17,244 nt of DNA from Curvibacter sp. (GCA_003500955.1 DNQP01000020.1:703-17946); one strand, 5' to 3'; positions 1 through 7,889 are shown, numbered from the stretch's first letter. Notes: a model not told the origin generated them from the sequence alone. A program made the numbers and translations.

Positions 1-1
1 C

Positions 2-409
2 GACGAGGTCAAGCGCCGCATCATGATCGGCACCTATGTGCTCTCGCACGGCTACTACGACGCCTATTACCTGCAGGCACAGAAGATCCGCCGCATGATC
101 GCTGACGATTTCCAGAACGCCTTCAAGCACTGCGACGTGATCGCCGGCCCCGTGGCGCCCACCGTGGCCTGGAAGCTCGGTGACAAGAGCGAGGACCCGG
201 TGGCCGCCTACCTGGCCGACATCTACACCCTGCCCGGCTCGCTGGCCGGACTGCCGGGCATGAGCCTGCCCGTGGGTTTCGGTGAAGGCCACATGCCCGT
301 GGGCCTGCAACTCATCGGCAACCATCTGCAGGAAGGCCGGCTGCTCAATCTGGCGCACCGCTACCAGCAGGCGACAGACTTCCACCTCCGCACCCCGGAG
401 GGCTATTGA
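2..409 (+). CDS. gatA: Glutamyl-tRNA(Gln)/aspartyl-tRNA(Asn) amidotransferase subunit A, C-terminal part
   Basis: This is the last 135 codons of GatA; the 5' end lies outside the window and the frame is open from base 2. GatA is the amidase subunit of the GatCAB complex, which releases ammonia from glutamine to amidate Glu-tRNA(Gln) or Asp-tRNA(Asn) in the cytoplasm. The visible part carries family-typical C-terminal stretches: [22 protein letters not shown], the [12 protein letters not shown] stretch, and the [17 protein letters not shown] block that closes the amidase fold. The catalytic Ser-Ser-Lys triad lies upstream and cannot be checked. The TGA stop is one base before the gatB ATG, so the two genes are almost certainly co-transcribed and translationally coupled. 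Confidence 0.96.
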   Translation, partial: DEVKRRIMIGTYVLSHGYYDAYYLQAQKIRRMIADDFQNAFKHCDVIAGPVAPTVAWKLGDKSEDPVAAYLADIYTLPGSLAGLPGMSLPVGFGEGHMPVGLQLIGNHLQEGRLLNLAHRYQQATDFHLRTPEGY

Positions 410-410
410 A

Positions 411-1916
411 ATGAGTACCCCCAAACTCGTCCAGGGCTACGAGGTCGTGATCGGCTTCGAGACGCATGCCCAGCTCTCCACCGCGAGCAAGATCTTCAGC
501 CGCGCGCCCACGGCCTTCGGCGCCGAACCCAACACCCAGGCCTGCGCCGTGGACCTGGCCCTGCCCGGTACCCTGCCCGTGATGAACGTTGGTGCGGTCG
601 AGCGCGCCATCCAGCTCGGGCTGGCCATCGGTTCGCACATCGCCCCGCGCAGCGTCTTTGCGCGCAAGAACTACTTCTACCCCGACCTGCCCAAGGGCTA
701 CCAGATCAGCCAGTTCGAGATCCCTGTCGTGCAGGGCGGCGAGATCAGCTTCTACCTCGGTGAGGAAAAGAAGACCGTGCGCCTGGTGCGCGCGCACCTG
801 GAGGAAGACGCGGGCAAGTCGCTGCACGAGGACTTCATCGGCCAGAGCGGCATCGACCTCAACCGCGCCGGCACGCCGCTGCTGGAGATCGTGACCGAGC
901 CCGACATCCGCTCCAGCGAAGAGGCCGTGGCCTACGCCAAGGAGCTGCACAAGATCGTCACCTGGATCGGCATCTGCGACGGCAATATGCAGGAGGGCAG
1001 CTTCCGCTGCGACGCCAACGTCTCGGTGCGCAAGCCGGGCCAGCCCCTGGGCACCCGCCGCGAGATCAAGAACCTGAACAGCTTCAAGTTCATGCAGCAG
1101 GCCATCGACTTTGAGGTGCGCTGGCAGATCGAGCAGATCGAGGACGGCCACGCCATCGAGCAGGCCACGGTGCTCTTCGACCCCGACACGGGCGAGACGC
1201 GCGCCATGCGCACCAAGGAAGATGCGGCCGATTACCGCTACTTCCCAGATCCGGACCTGCCGCCTCTGGTGATTGCGCAGGAGTGGGTGGAGGAGATCCG
1301 GGCGTCTATGCCTGCACTGCCAAGCGATTACATCCGCCGCTTCGTCAGCACCGACACCTATCGTGTTCAATTGCGGCTCGACATCGAGCAAGCGTACGTC
1401 CAGGTCACATACGGACTTCCGGAGTATGACGCGCGGACACTGGTCTCCAGTCGGGGTATGGCGGACTATTTTGAGCAAACAACCGCGGTGAGCGGCCAAC
1501 CAAAACTGACCAGCAACTGGATAATGGGCGAGGTCTCGCGCAAGCTAAATGCTGACGAGATTGATTTCGACAAGATTCCTGTTAGCCCGATTCAACTGGG
1601 CACGCTTATCAAACGAATCTTTGAAGGAATCGTTTCCAACAACGCCGCCAAGCAGGTGTTTGACGCACTGTGGGCCAGCGAAGGCAATGACGTTGACGCC
1701 ATCATCGAAGCCAAGGGTCTCAAACAGATGAACGACGCCGGCGCGCTGAAGAAGATCATCGACGAGGTCATCGCCGCCAATCCCGACAACGTGGCCCAGT
1801 TCAAGGCCGGCAAGGACAAGGCCTTCAACGCGCTCGTGGGTCAGGTCATGAAGGCCAGCAAGGGCAAGGCCAATCCGCAGCAGGTCAACGATCTGCTGCG
1901 CAGCAAGCTGGCTTGA
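411..1916 (+). CDS. gatB: Glutamyl-tRNA(Gln)/aspartyl-tRNA(Asn) amidotransferase subunit B
   Basis: GatB (501 aa) binds the mischarged tRNA, phosphorylates the misacylated residue and completes amidation with ammonia from GatA. I chose ATG 411, one base after the gatA stop, because family similarity starts there ([15 protein letters not shown] at residues 10-24); the frame is open further upstream but that part overlaps gatA. Family blocks in order: [18 protein letters not shown] (84-101), LEEDAGKS (130-137), [14 protein letters not shown] (152-165), [14 protein letters not shown] (194-207), EIKNLNSF (218-225), [11 protein letters not shown] (276-286), and the C-terminal GatB/YqeY tail (about 400-501) ending in [20 protein letters not shown]. 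Residues about 290-430 come from a visibly lower-GC block, and residues about 313-331 look like an extra stretch compared with the usual RFV..YGLPxYDA junction. At 501 aa it is a little longer than the roughly 475-490 usual for the family. The reading frame is intact, so the gene is probably functional. Confidence 0.97.
   Translation: MSTPKLVQGYEVVIGFETHAQLSTASKIFSRAPTAFGAEPNTQACAVDLALPGTLPVMNVGAVERAIQLGLAIGSHIAPRSVFARKNYFYPDLPKGYQISQFEIPVVQGGEISFYLGEEKKTVRLVRAHLEEDAGKSLHEDFIGQSGIDLNRAGTPLLEIVTEPDIRSSEEAVAYAKELHKIVTWIGICDGNMQEGSFRCDANVSVRKPGQPLGTRREIKNLNSFKFMQQAIDFEVRWQIEQIEDGHAIEQATVLFDPDTGETRAMRTKEDAADYRYFPDPDLPPLVIAQEWVEEIRASMPALPSDYIRRFVSTDTYRVQLRLDIEQAYVQVTYGLPEYDARTLVSSRGMADYFEQTTAVSGQPKLTSNWIMGEVSRKLNADEIDFDKIPVSPIQLGTLIKRIFEGIVSNNAAKQVFDALWASEGNDVDAIIEAKGLKQMNDAGALKKIIDEVIAANPDNVAQFKAGKDKAFNALVGQVMKASKGKANPQQVNDLLRSKLA
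1265..1740 (+). other. Low-GC block of foreign codon usage inside gatB
   Basis: Within gatB the base composition changes abruptly. By hand count 57 of 120 bases are G or C at 1501-1620, against 41 of 60 at 1021-1080. Codons rare elsewhere in the window cluster here (TTG, CAA, TTT, ATT, GTT, CTA, AAA, ATA, CCT, CGA). The block encodes residues about 286-443, spanning the end of the catalytic domain and the start of the tail domain. Typical GC-rich codon use returns at about 1720-1750. The edges are approximate. I read this as a recombinant segment from a lower-GC relative; relaxed selection or a local cloning or assembly chimera are the alternatives. Confidence 0.7.
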
Positions 1917-1923
1917 ACAGGGG

Positions 1924-1943
1924 GCCGCGCCAGACGGCGCGGC
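1924..1943. terminator. GC-rich hairpin between convergent gatB and DUF4124 genes
   Basis: A perfect 8-bp stem, GCCGCGCC (1924-1931) with GGCGCGGC (1936-1943), encloses a 4-base loop AGAC. It sits 7 bases after the gatB stop and directly beside the stop of the oppositely oriented gene. There is no long T-run on either side (TTCAGTT follows on +), so it is either a weak intrinsic bidirectional terminator or an mRNA 3'-end stabiliser. Confidence 0.65.
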
Positions 1944-1944
1944 T

Positions 1945-2598
1945 TCAGTTGGCGGCGGCGGGCGCGGCGATCTGGGCCCAGAGCAGCTGCAGGCGCTGCA
2001 GCTCTTCGTCGAAACGGGCGTTCACGCGCACCATCTCGGCCTCCTGATCGGCGATGAAACGTTCCTGCACCGCCATGCTCTTCTCGTTGTCGTCCACCAG
2101 ACGGCGCAGGGAGGGCGGCACCTTCTCCGGATCCTTGGCGTAGAACTCGAGCTCGGTGTCGAGCTCCTTGCGCTGGCGCTGCAGTTCCTTGACGCGGTTC
2201 AGCGCCGCCTGGCGCACCACGGAGATCTGGCTCAGGGCCTCGGCGCGTTCCTTGTCGTGCACGGAGCGGTTGGGGTAACGCACCAGCAGGGCGCGCTCAC
2301 GCCGCCGTTCCTCGGCCTGGCGGGCGCGCTCCTCGGCCTCACGGCGCTGCCGGGCCTCCTGTGCGGCGCGCTCGGGGCCGGTCAGGGAGGGCGGTATCAC
2401 CGCGCGCACGGTACCGCTGGGGTTGAGCAGCAGCTGTTCGCGGTCGGCGCACTCACGGATGGGACGGTCGGAGGTGAGCTTGCGGCCCTTGGCATCGACG
2501 CAGCTGTAGATCCCACCGCCACCGGTCTGTGCCAGCGCAGGCAGGGCGCACACGCCCAGCATCCACCCTGTCAGCACCACCCTTGCCAAACGCAGCAT
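1945..2598 (-). CDS. Exported DUF4124-domain protein with coiled-coil region
   Basis: A 217-aa protein of unknown function. Residues 1-23 form a signal peptide (positive start, hydrophobic core, cleavage probably after ALA-23), so it should be periplasmic. Residues 29-60 (GIYSCVDAKGRKLTSDRP...ECADREQ) match the DUF4124 pattern common in beta- and gammaproteobacterial periplasmic proteins, with two cysteines (33 and 50) that could form a disulphide. Residues 75-105, 118-150 and 170-208 are rich in E, R, Q and K and look like coiled coil. I chose ATG 2598 because the signal peptide starts there; the frame is open upstream but overlaps pyrE. The start lies one base after the pyrE stop, so the gene is probably translated from the pyrE mRNA by coupling. 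There is no evident functional link to pyrimidine synthesis. Confidence 0.88.
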   Translation of the reverse strand: MLRLARVVLTGWMLGVCALPALAQTGGGGIYSCVDAKGRKLTSDRPIRECADREQLLLNPSGTVRAVIPPSLTGPERAAQEARQRREAEERARQAEERRRERALLVRYPNRSVHDKERAEALSQISVVRQAALNRVKELQRQRKELDTELEFYAKDPEKVPPSLRRLVDDNEKSMAVQERFIADQEAEMVRVNARFDEELQRLQLLWAQIAAPAAAN

Positions 2599-2599
2599 T

Positions 2600-3301
2600 T
2601 CAATTGTCCTGGACACCGTAGCGTTGTCGATAAGCGAGCACTCGGGCATGGTCGGCGGCGAGGCCGTCCTTGCTGTGCTGCTCCAGATACTGCAGCAAAT
2701 CAGCCAGCTTCGCAATGGCGGCAACCTGCAGGCCCAGGCGGTTGCGGACATATTGCACGGCACTGTAGGGCACGTCCTGGCCGTTCTCGGTGGCCATTTC
2801 CTGTCGGTCCAGGGCGATCACCACGCCGTGTGGCTTGGCGCCCGCCGCCTCGATCAGGGCGATGGACTCGCGCGCGGCGGTGCCGGCCGACATGACGTCG
2901 TCGACGATGAGCACGCGGCCCTTGAGCGGCGCACCCACCAGGGTGCCGCCCTCGCCGTGGTCCTTGGCTTCCTTGCGGTTGTAGGCAAAGGGCACGTTAC
3001 GACCGTGGCGCGCCAGCTCCACGGCCAGGGCCGCGCCCAGGGGGATGCCCTTGTAGGCCGGGCCGAAGACCATGTCGAACTCGATGCCGGAGGCGATCAG
3101 GCGGCGGGCATAGAATTCGGCGAGCCGGCCCAGCTTGGCGCCGTCGTCGAAAAGGCCTGCATTGAAGAAATAAGGGGACAGCCGGCCGGCCTTGGTCTTG
3201 AATTCGCCGAAGCGCAGCACACCGCACGCGACCGCAAAGGCCACAAAATCCTGGGCCAGGCCGTCCTGCCCTGCCACACCACCTGCCGTACCGCCTGCCA
3301 T
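2600..3301 (-). CDS. pyrE: Orotate phosphoribosyltransferase
   Basis: PyrE (233 aa) makes orotidine 5'-phosphate from orotate and PRPP, the fifth step of de novo pyrimidine synthesis, in the cytoplasm. Visible family features are FGEFKTKAGRLSPYFFNAG (31-49), FGPAYKGIPLG (79-89), the flexible catalytic loop RKEAKDHGEGG (109-119), and the PRPP-binding loop VLIVDDVMSAGTA (130-142). ATG 3301 is well supported: AAGGA (3313-3309 on the minus strand) lies 7 bases upstream and the N-terminus matches the expected MAG.. start. The ATG overlaps the ATG proposed for the divergent xth gene. The length is slightly above the usual 210-225 aa. It heads a two-gene unit with the DUF4124 gene. Confidence 0.96.
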   Translation of the reverse strand: MAGGTAGGVAGQDGLAQDFVAFAVACGVLRFGEFKTKAGRLSPYFFNAGLFDDGAKLGRLAEFYARRLIASGIEFDMVFGPAYKGIPLGAALAVELARHGRNVPFAYNRKEAKDHGEGGTLVGAPLKGRVLIVDDVMSAGTAARESIALIEAAGAKPHGVVIALDRQEMATENGQDVPYSAVQYVRNRLGLQVAAIAKLADLLQYLEQHSKDGLAADHARVLAYRQRYGVQDN

Positions 3302-4103
3302 GGGAAAGTCCTTGTTCAAACTTGTCAGCCTCAACCTCAACGGCATCCGCTCGGCCACCAGCAAGGGGCTGGAAGCCTGGATCGAGCAGACGCGGCCCGA
3401 TTGTATTTGTGTGCAGGAGGTCAAGGCCCAGGCGCCCGATGTGGCCGGCAAGTTCGAGTCGCTCGCCGGTCTGCAAGGTCATTTCCACTTTGCCGAGAAA
3501 AAGGGCTACTCGGGCGTGGGCGTCTACACGCGGCACACGCCCAGCGATGTGATCGTCGGCTTTGACGGCGGCGAGTTCGATGCCGAGGGCCGCTATGTGG
3601 AGCTGCGCTTCGACACGCCGCAGCGCAAGCTCTCGCTGATCAGCTGCTATTTCCCCAGCGGCTCCTCGGGCGAAGACCGGCAGGCGGCCAAGTACCGATT
3701 CCTCGACCTGATCTACCCGCATCTGCAGACGCTGCGCCAACAGCGCGAGTTCATCCTCTGCGGCGACGTGAACATCGCGCACAAGGAGATGGACCTCAAG
3801 AACTGGAAGGGCAACCTCAAGAACTCGGGCTTCCTGCCCGAGGAGCGCGCCTGGATGAGCAAGACGCTGAGCGAAGGCGGTCTGGTCGACGTCTACCGCC
3901 AGCTGCAACCGGACGCGACCGACGCCGCCTACACCTGGTGGAGCAACCGCGGCCAGGCCTACGCCAAGAACGTGGGCTGGCGCATCGACTACCACCTGGC
4001 CACACCGGCGCTGGCCGCGCTGGCGCGCCGGGAGTCGATCTACAAGGGCGAGAAGTTCAGCGACCATGCACCGCTGACCATCGACTACGAGCTGGGCCTC
4101 TGA
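3300..4103 (+). CDS. xth: Exodeoxyribonuclease III / AP endonuclease
   Basis: A 267-aa protein of the exonuclease III family, which cuts DNA 5' of abasic sites and has 3'-5' exonuclease activity in base-excision repair. Expected catalytic residues are present: N14 in LNLNGIRS, E40 in CVQEVKAQ, D156 and N158 in CGDVNIAHKEMDLKNW, D230 in GWRIDYHL, and D255-H256 in FSDHAPLTIDY. ATG 3300 overlaps the divergent pyrE ATG in CCATGG and has no clear Shine-Dalgarno sequence. An in-frame TTG at 3312, giving MFKLVSLNLNGIRS, is a credible alternative start. The next gene begins 13 bases after the stop, which suggests co-transcription with the GGDEF gene. Confidence 0.94.
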   Translation: MGKSLFKLVSLNLNGIRSATSKGLEAWIEQTRPDCICVQEVKAQAPDVAGKFESLAGLQGHFHFAEKKGYSGVGVYTRHTPSDVIVGFDGGEFDAEGRYVELRFDTPQRKLSLISCYFPSGSSGEDRQAAKYRFLDLIYPHLQTLRQQREFILCGDVNIAHKEMDLKNWKGNLKNSGFLPEERAWMSKTLSEGGLVDVYRQLQPDATDAAYTWWSNRGQAYAKNVGWRIDYHLATPALAALARRESIYKGEKFSDHAPLTIDYELGL

Positions 4104-4116
4104 GCCCACCAGAACC

Positions 4117-5673
4117 GTGCGCGACGCTCCATCACCGCCGACCGCTCCGCCTGAGGGACCCGGGCCGCATGCGCAGGTCGCGCCGGCACTTCCCGGCAGA
4201 CCGCGCGGCCTGTACGCCGCCGTCCTGCTCTTTCTCTTCTTGCTCGGCAGCTGGCTGGCCTGGGACCTGTGGCGCGAGCGCGAGCGCACACTGGAACTGG
4301 CGGCACGGCTGGTGATGCAGAAGAGCCAGCTCATGGCCCGCGCCTTCGGCGACACCTTCCTGGCGGCAGACTATGTGCTGCGCGATGTGCTCGGTCATGT
4401 GCGCCTGGACCGCGACCTGCGCTATCCCGAGCCCGACGCCGACCACCGCCAGGGCATCGAGGGCCTGCTGCGACTCAAGGCCGCGACGATACCGGTGCTC
4501 GAAGACGTGGCCTTGTTCAACCGCGACTGCATCTTCACCGCCTTTGCCAAGGGCAACTTCTACGGCCGCCGCAGCACGCAGCGCTTCTGCTCCGACCTGC
4601 AGGTCGGCCCCGGCGAACGGCTGCACATGCAGTATCTGCCGGTGGAGCGCTCGGCCTCCAAACGCCCGGTGGTGGTGATGGCGCGCACGGTCGGGGATGC
4701 GCAGGGCCGGCTGCTCGGCGGCGCGCTGGCGGTGCTCGACCTGCAGTACGCGCAGAACTGGCTGGCCAGCTTCGATGTCGATCCGCAGGACAACCTGAGC
4801 CTGCTGGATACCGATGGCGTGCTGCTGGCGCGCATCCCGCCCCTGCCCCAGGCCATCGGACAGCGCCTGCCTCCCACCCCGAGCCAGCTGCCCTTCAGCG
4901 AACTCGTCGGCGTGGACACTTTCACCGACCCTTCGCCCGTGGACGGCCGCCTGCGCGTGTACGGCGCCTCGCGGCTGGGTGACTTCCCCCTGGTGGCGCT
5001 CGTGGGCTTCGACCGCAGCACCGTGCTGGAAGGCTGGCGGCACCGGGCCTGGCAGCTGCTGGCTGGCTATGCCGTGCTGTGTGTGCTGACCCTGCTGATG
5101 CTGCGCATCCAGCTGGCCATGCTGCACCAGCGCGAGGAGCTGCGCGCGCTGGCCACCACCGACGCGCTGACCGGCATCGCCAACCGCGGTCACCTGATGA
5201 ACGCCGGCGCCCAGGAGTACGCACGCGCACGACGCTACGGCCAGGAGCTGGCCGTGCTCATGCTCGACATCGACCGCTTCAAGTCCATCAACGATCGCTG
5301 GGGCCATCCCACGGGCGACCAGGTGATCCGGGTCGTGGCCCAGAGCTTGCGCGCTCTGGCCCGCGGCCAGGACCTGGGAGGGCGCCTGGGCGGTGAGGAG
5401 TTCGCCTTGCTGCTGCCGGCCACCTCGCTGGCAGGTGCCCGGGTCATTGCCGAGCGGCTGCGCCAGAGCGTGCAAGATGAGGACAGCGTGCGCACGAAGG
5501 CCGGCGACGCCGTGCGCTTCACGGTCAGCATCGGCGTGGCCGCGCTGACGGCGCAGGACGCCGACTTCGACAGCCTGCTGCAACGCGCTGACCGCGCCCT
5601 CTACCTGGCCAAGGACAGCGGCCGCAACCGGGTGAAACTGCTCGACAGCGACGCCGCCGCCAGCCCGGCCTAG
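4117..5673 (+). CDS. Membrane-bound diguanylate cyclase (extracytoplasmic sensor + GGDEF)
   Basis: A 518-aa GGDEF protein predicted to make c-di-GMP from two GTP. Layout: short proline-rich cytoplasmic tail (1-30), membrane segment (about 31-51), a periplasmic sensor region of about 250 residues that looks like a Cache/PDC domain, a second membrane segment (about 310-332), a short linker helix (336-348), then GGDEF (about 349-508). DALTGIANR opens the domain. LMLDIDRFKSINDRWGH carries the metal and guanine contacts. The signature is GGEEF (425-429). RGQD (416-419), exactly five residues before it, is a canonical inhibitory I-site, so product inhibition is expected. The start is a GTG, 13 bases after xth, with a weak ribosome-binding site; no in-frame ATG precedes the first membrane segment. 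The signal sensed cannot be told. Confidence 0.93.
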   Translation: MRDAPSPPTAPPEGPGPHAQVAPALPGRPRGLYAAVLLFLFLLGSWLAWDLWRERERTLELAARLVMQKSQLMARAFGDTFLAADYVLRDVLGHVRLDRDLRYPEPDADHRQGIEGLLRLKAATIPVLEDVALFNRDCIFTAFAKGNFYGRRSTQRFCSDLQVGPGERLHMQYLPVERSASKRPVVVMARTVGDAQGRLLGGALAVLDLQYAQNWLASFDVDPQDNLSLLDTDGVLLARIPPLPQAIGQRLPPTPSQLPFSELVGVDTFTDPSPVDGRLRVYGASRLGDFPLVALVGFDRSTVLEGWRHRAWQLLAGYAVLCVLTLLMLRIQLAMLHQREELRALATTDALTGIANRGHLMNAGAQEYARARRYGQELAVLMLDIDRFKSINDRWGHPTGDQVIRVVAQSLRALARGQDLGGRLGGEEFALLLPATSLAGARVIAERLRQSVQDEDSVRTKAGDAVRFTVSIGVAALTAQDADFDSLLQRADRALYLAKDSGRNRVKLLDSDAAASPA

Positions 5674-5695
5674 ATGTGATGTTTCAGTAGGTTGT

Positions 5696-5782
5696 TCATC
5701 CGTCCCGGATTTGGGAAGCTGTGGTTACCACGCCCCAGAGCACCAGCGGGATCAGCGCGCTGGTGGCGATCGCCACGTTGAA
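5696..5782 (-). pseudogene. Stranded copy of the DUF3422 gene 3' end
   Basis: On the minus strand this reads FNVAIATSALIPLVLWGVV.. to a stop. It aligns with residues 411 onward of the complete DUF3422 protein (LNVEIATGALIPLVLWGVW..) in the second C-terminal membrane segment. Upstream of 5782 the frame gives unrelated sequence, so only the last ~28 codons are present and no start exists. The orientation and the distance to the preceding GGDEF stop (22 bases between stops) mimic the intact arrangement at 7871/7890 (18 bases). It is best read as a duplication scar. Confidence 0.75.
5729..5779 (+). repeat. Direct repeat, copy 1 (DUF3422 tail)
   Basis: Bases 5729-5779 match 7938-7988 at 48 of 51 positions, with a perfect 32-base core (5729-5760). 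Mismatches are at 5761, 5772 and 5777. The two copies are 2209 bases apart in the same orientation and bracket the second GGDEF gene. Confidence 0.9.
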
Positions 5783-5837
5783 GGCGTGGCTGCGGGTATG
5801 ATGACCACACAAAAAGGGGACCTGCCGAACCGCGCTC

Positions 5838-7871
5838 ATGCGTGGGCCGGACAGGCACAGGGGGCGACCATGGCCACACGACATGCCCAGACCCGATCCC
5901 GCCCCGAACTCGGACATTGGTCCGTTCACGCCTTTTCGCATCTTCCTGACTGAATGGCTGCTGGTCCTGGGGGCGGTACTCGCTCTCGGGGGTGGGCTGG
6001 GCTATACGCTCCTGCAAGACCATCGGGCGATCGCAGAACGCGAACACGAGCACCTCGCCAAGCAGGCCCAGGTGATCCACGACGACCTGACCCGCCAGCT
6101 CGAATCGACCAACCGGGCCCTGCTCAACATCCGCACCGAGTGGCCCGCCGCCAGCCTCAAAGACGGCTCGGTCAGCGCTGCTGTGCCGCGCCTCAAGGCC
6201 TTTGTCGATGCCATGCCCGGTGTGCGCGGCCTGTTCATCATCGATGCCGATGGCAAGCTGCGGGCCAGCAACTTCACCCAGCTCATCGGCCTCGATCTGC
6301 GGGAACGCAACTACTTTCAGCAGGTACTGAAGAACCCCCGCGCGGACACGCTCTACCTCAGCCCGCCCTTCCGGACCGCGCTCAACGTCTGGGGCATCAA
6401 CGTGGTGCGCATGATTCCGGGCCCGAAGGGCGAATTTGCTGGCCTGGTCGCCGCCACACTGGATCCGGAAGACTTCAAGCTGACCCTGCGTTCCATCAAC
6501 TACGCCCCCGATGTATGGTCGGCCCTGGCCCATGGCGGAGGCCTGATCTTCCTGTTCGAACCCGAGCGCACGGAGCAGCTGGGCGTGAACCTGGCCCAGC
6601 CCGGCTCGTTCTTCATGCGGCACCTTGAGAGCGGACAAAGTGCCACGGTGATGACCGGCAAGGTCCGGCTCACCGATGAGTTCCGCATGCTGGCGCAGCA
6701 CACCATCCAGCCCCCGAGCCTGAACATGGACTACCCCCTGGTGCTGGCCATCGGACGTGACCTGGAGGCGCTGTATGCCCCCTGGCGCAAGGAGGCGTGG
6801 AGCCGCGGGCTACTGCTGCTCCTGCTCATGCTGAGCACCAGCACGGTTCTGTACCTGCTGCAACGGCGCAAGCTGAAGAGCCTTCAGGACATCAGCGTGG
6901 CCCGCGAGGCCCTGCGCCTGAAGACCGAAGAGCAGCAACATTACTTCGACAACACGCTCAACCTGTTGTGCATCGCCGACTTCGAAGGGCGCTTCGTTAA
7001 GCTCAACCCGGCCTGGGAGGACGTATTGGGCCATCCGGTCGGGGAGCTCGAAGGCCGGTTCTTCCTGGAGTTCGTGCACCCCGAGGACAGGGACGAGACC
7101 TGGGCCGCCGTGGCGCAGTTGCAGCAGGGCCACAAGGTCGTGGGCCTGTGCAACCGCTACCGCCACCAGGACGGCAGCTACCGTGAAATCGAGTGGCAAG
7201 CGGTATCGCAGGGGGGACTGATCTTCGCCGATGCGCGGGACATCACCCAGGCGCGGGCCGACCAGCGCTCGCTGCTCGAGCTCAATGCCCGGCTGGAAGC
7301 CCAGAGCGAGACCCTGCGCTCGCTGGCCTTCCTGGACGGTCTGACGGGCGTGGCGAACCGACGGCGCTTCGACGAGAGCCTGCAGACCGAATGGCGCCAG
7401 TGCCTGCGTCAGCGCACACCGCTGGGCCTGCTGCTGATCGATGTCGATCACTTCAAGCTCTACAACGACCACTACGGCCATCAGGCCGGCGATGCCTGCC
7501 TGCAGCTGCTGGCCAAGACCTTGCTCAAGCAGATCGGGCGACCGCACGATCTGCTGGCGCGTTACGGCGGCGAAGAGTTCGTCTGCCTGCTGCCCCATAC
7601 CGATGCGGCAGGCAGCCAGGCCAAGGCCGAAGCCATGCGCCAGGCGGTGATGGAACTGGGCTTGTCCCATCAGCGCTCGCCGGTGGCAGATGTGGTGACC
7701 CTGAGCATCGGCGTGGTGAGCTGGGTGCCCACCGACCACACGACGTCCGAGCAAATGTTGCTGGCGGCCGATGAGGCGCTCTACGAGGCCAAACGCGGCG
7801 GGCGCAACCGGGTCGCCCCTGCATCACCGCAAGCCGCCGCCGGATCAACGGGGCCGAATCACCCCGCTTAG
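5838..7871 (+). CDS. Membrane-bound PAS-GGDEF diguanylate cyclase
   Basis: A 677-aa protein predicted to synthesise c-di-GMP. Layout: membrane segment (about 36-58), periplasmic double-Cache-like sensor (about 60-320; ERNYFQQVLKNP and TLYLSPPFRT are typical of dCache regions), membrane segment (323-342), a linker helix, PAS domain (about 365-470; FVKLNPAWEDVLGHP, FVHPEDRDE, YRHQDGSYREIEW), coiled linker, then GGDEF (about 494-657). The GGEEF signature is at 577-581, preceded by the I-site RPHD (568-571) at the canonical spacing. The start is uncertain: ATG 5838 is the only in-frame start before ATG 5883, and neither has a well-spaced Shine-Dalgarno. A TATGAT at 5797-5802 is a possible -10 box without a convincing -35. 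The gene is bracketed by the DUF3422-tail repeats, so it may have arrived or been duplicated as a unit. Confidence 0.93.
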   Translation: MRGPDRHRGRPWPHDMPRPDPAPNSDIGPFTPFRIFLTEWLLVLGAVLALGGGLGYTLLQDHRAIAEREHEHLAKQAQVIHDDLTRQLESTNRALLNIRTEWPAASLKDGSVSAAVPRLKAFVDAMPGVRGLFIIDADGKLRASNFTQLIGLDLRERNYFQQVLKNPRADTLYLSPPFRTALNVWGINVVRMIPGPKGEFAGLVAATLDPEDFKLTLRSINYAPDVWSALAHGGGLIFLFEPERTEQLGVNLAQPGSFFMRHLESGQSATVMTGKVRLTDEFRMLAQHTIQPPSLNMDYPLVLAIGRDLEALYAPWRKEAWSRGLLLLLLMLSTSTVLYLLQRRKLKSLQDISVAREALRLKTEEQQHYFDNTLNLLCIADFEGRFVKLNPAWEDVLGHPVGELEGRFFLEFVHPEDRDETWAAVAQLQQGHKVVGLCNRYRHQDGSYREIEWQAVSQGGLIFADARDITQARADQRSLLELNARLEAQSETLRSLAFLDGLTGVANRRRFDESLQTEWRQCLRQRTPLGLLLIDVDHFKLYNDHYGHQAGDACLQLLAKTLLKQIGRPHDLLARYGGEEFVCLLPHTDAAGSQAKAEAMRQAVMELGLSHQRSPVADVVTLSIGVVSWVPTDHTTSEQMLLAADEALYEAKRGGRNRVAPASPQAAAGSTGPNHPA

Positions 7872-7889
7872 CGCATGTTGTCCGCCGGC

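Noticed and set aside
345..1499. 384-codon minus-strand frame opposite gatB
   Set aside because: Antisense shadow with no family motifs; gatB is fully supported.
4132..5583. 483-codon open frame on the minus strand opposite the first GGDEF gene
   Set aside because: Its translation is low-complexity (A, G, Q, H, V-rich) and mirrors the codon pattern of the GGDEF gene, which has clear domain motifs. It is a high-GC antisense shadow.
5670..6701. 343-codon minus-strand frame opposite the PAS-GGDEF gene, ending near the duplicated DUF3422 tail
   Set aside because: Shadow translation in a different frame from the DUF3422-like remnant; only the 28-codon remnant at 5696-5782 has real similarity.
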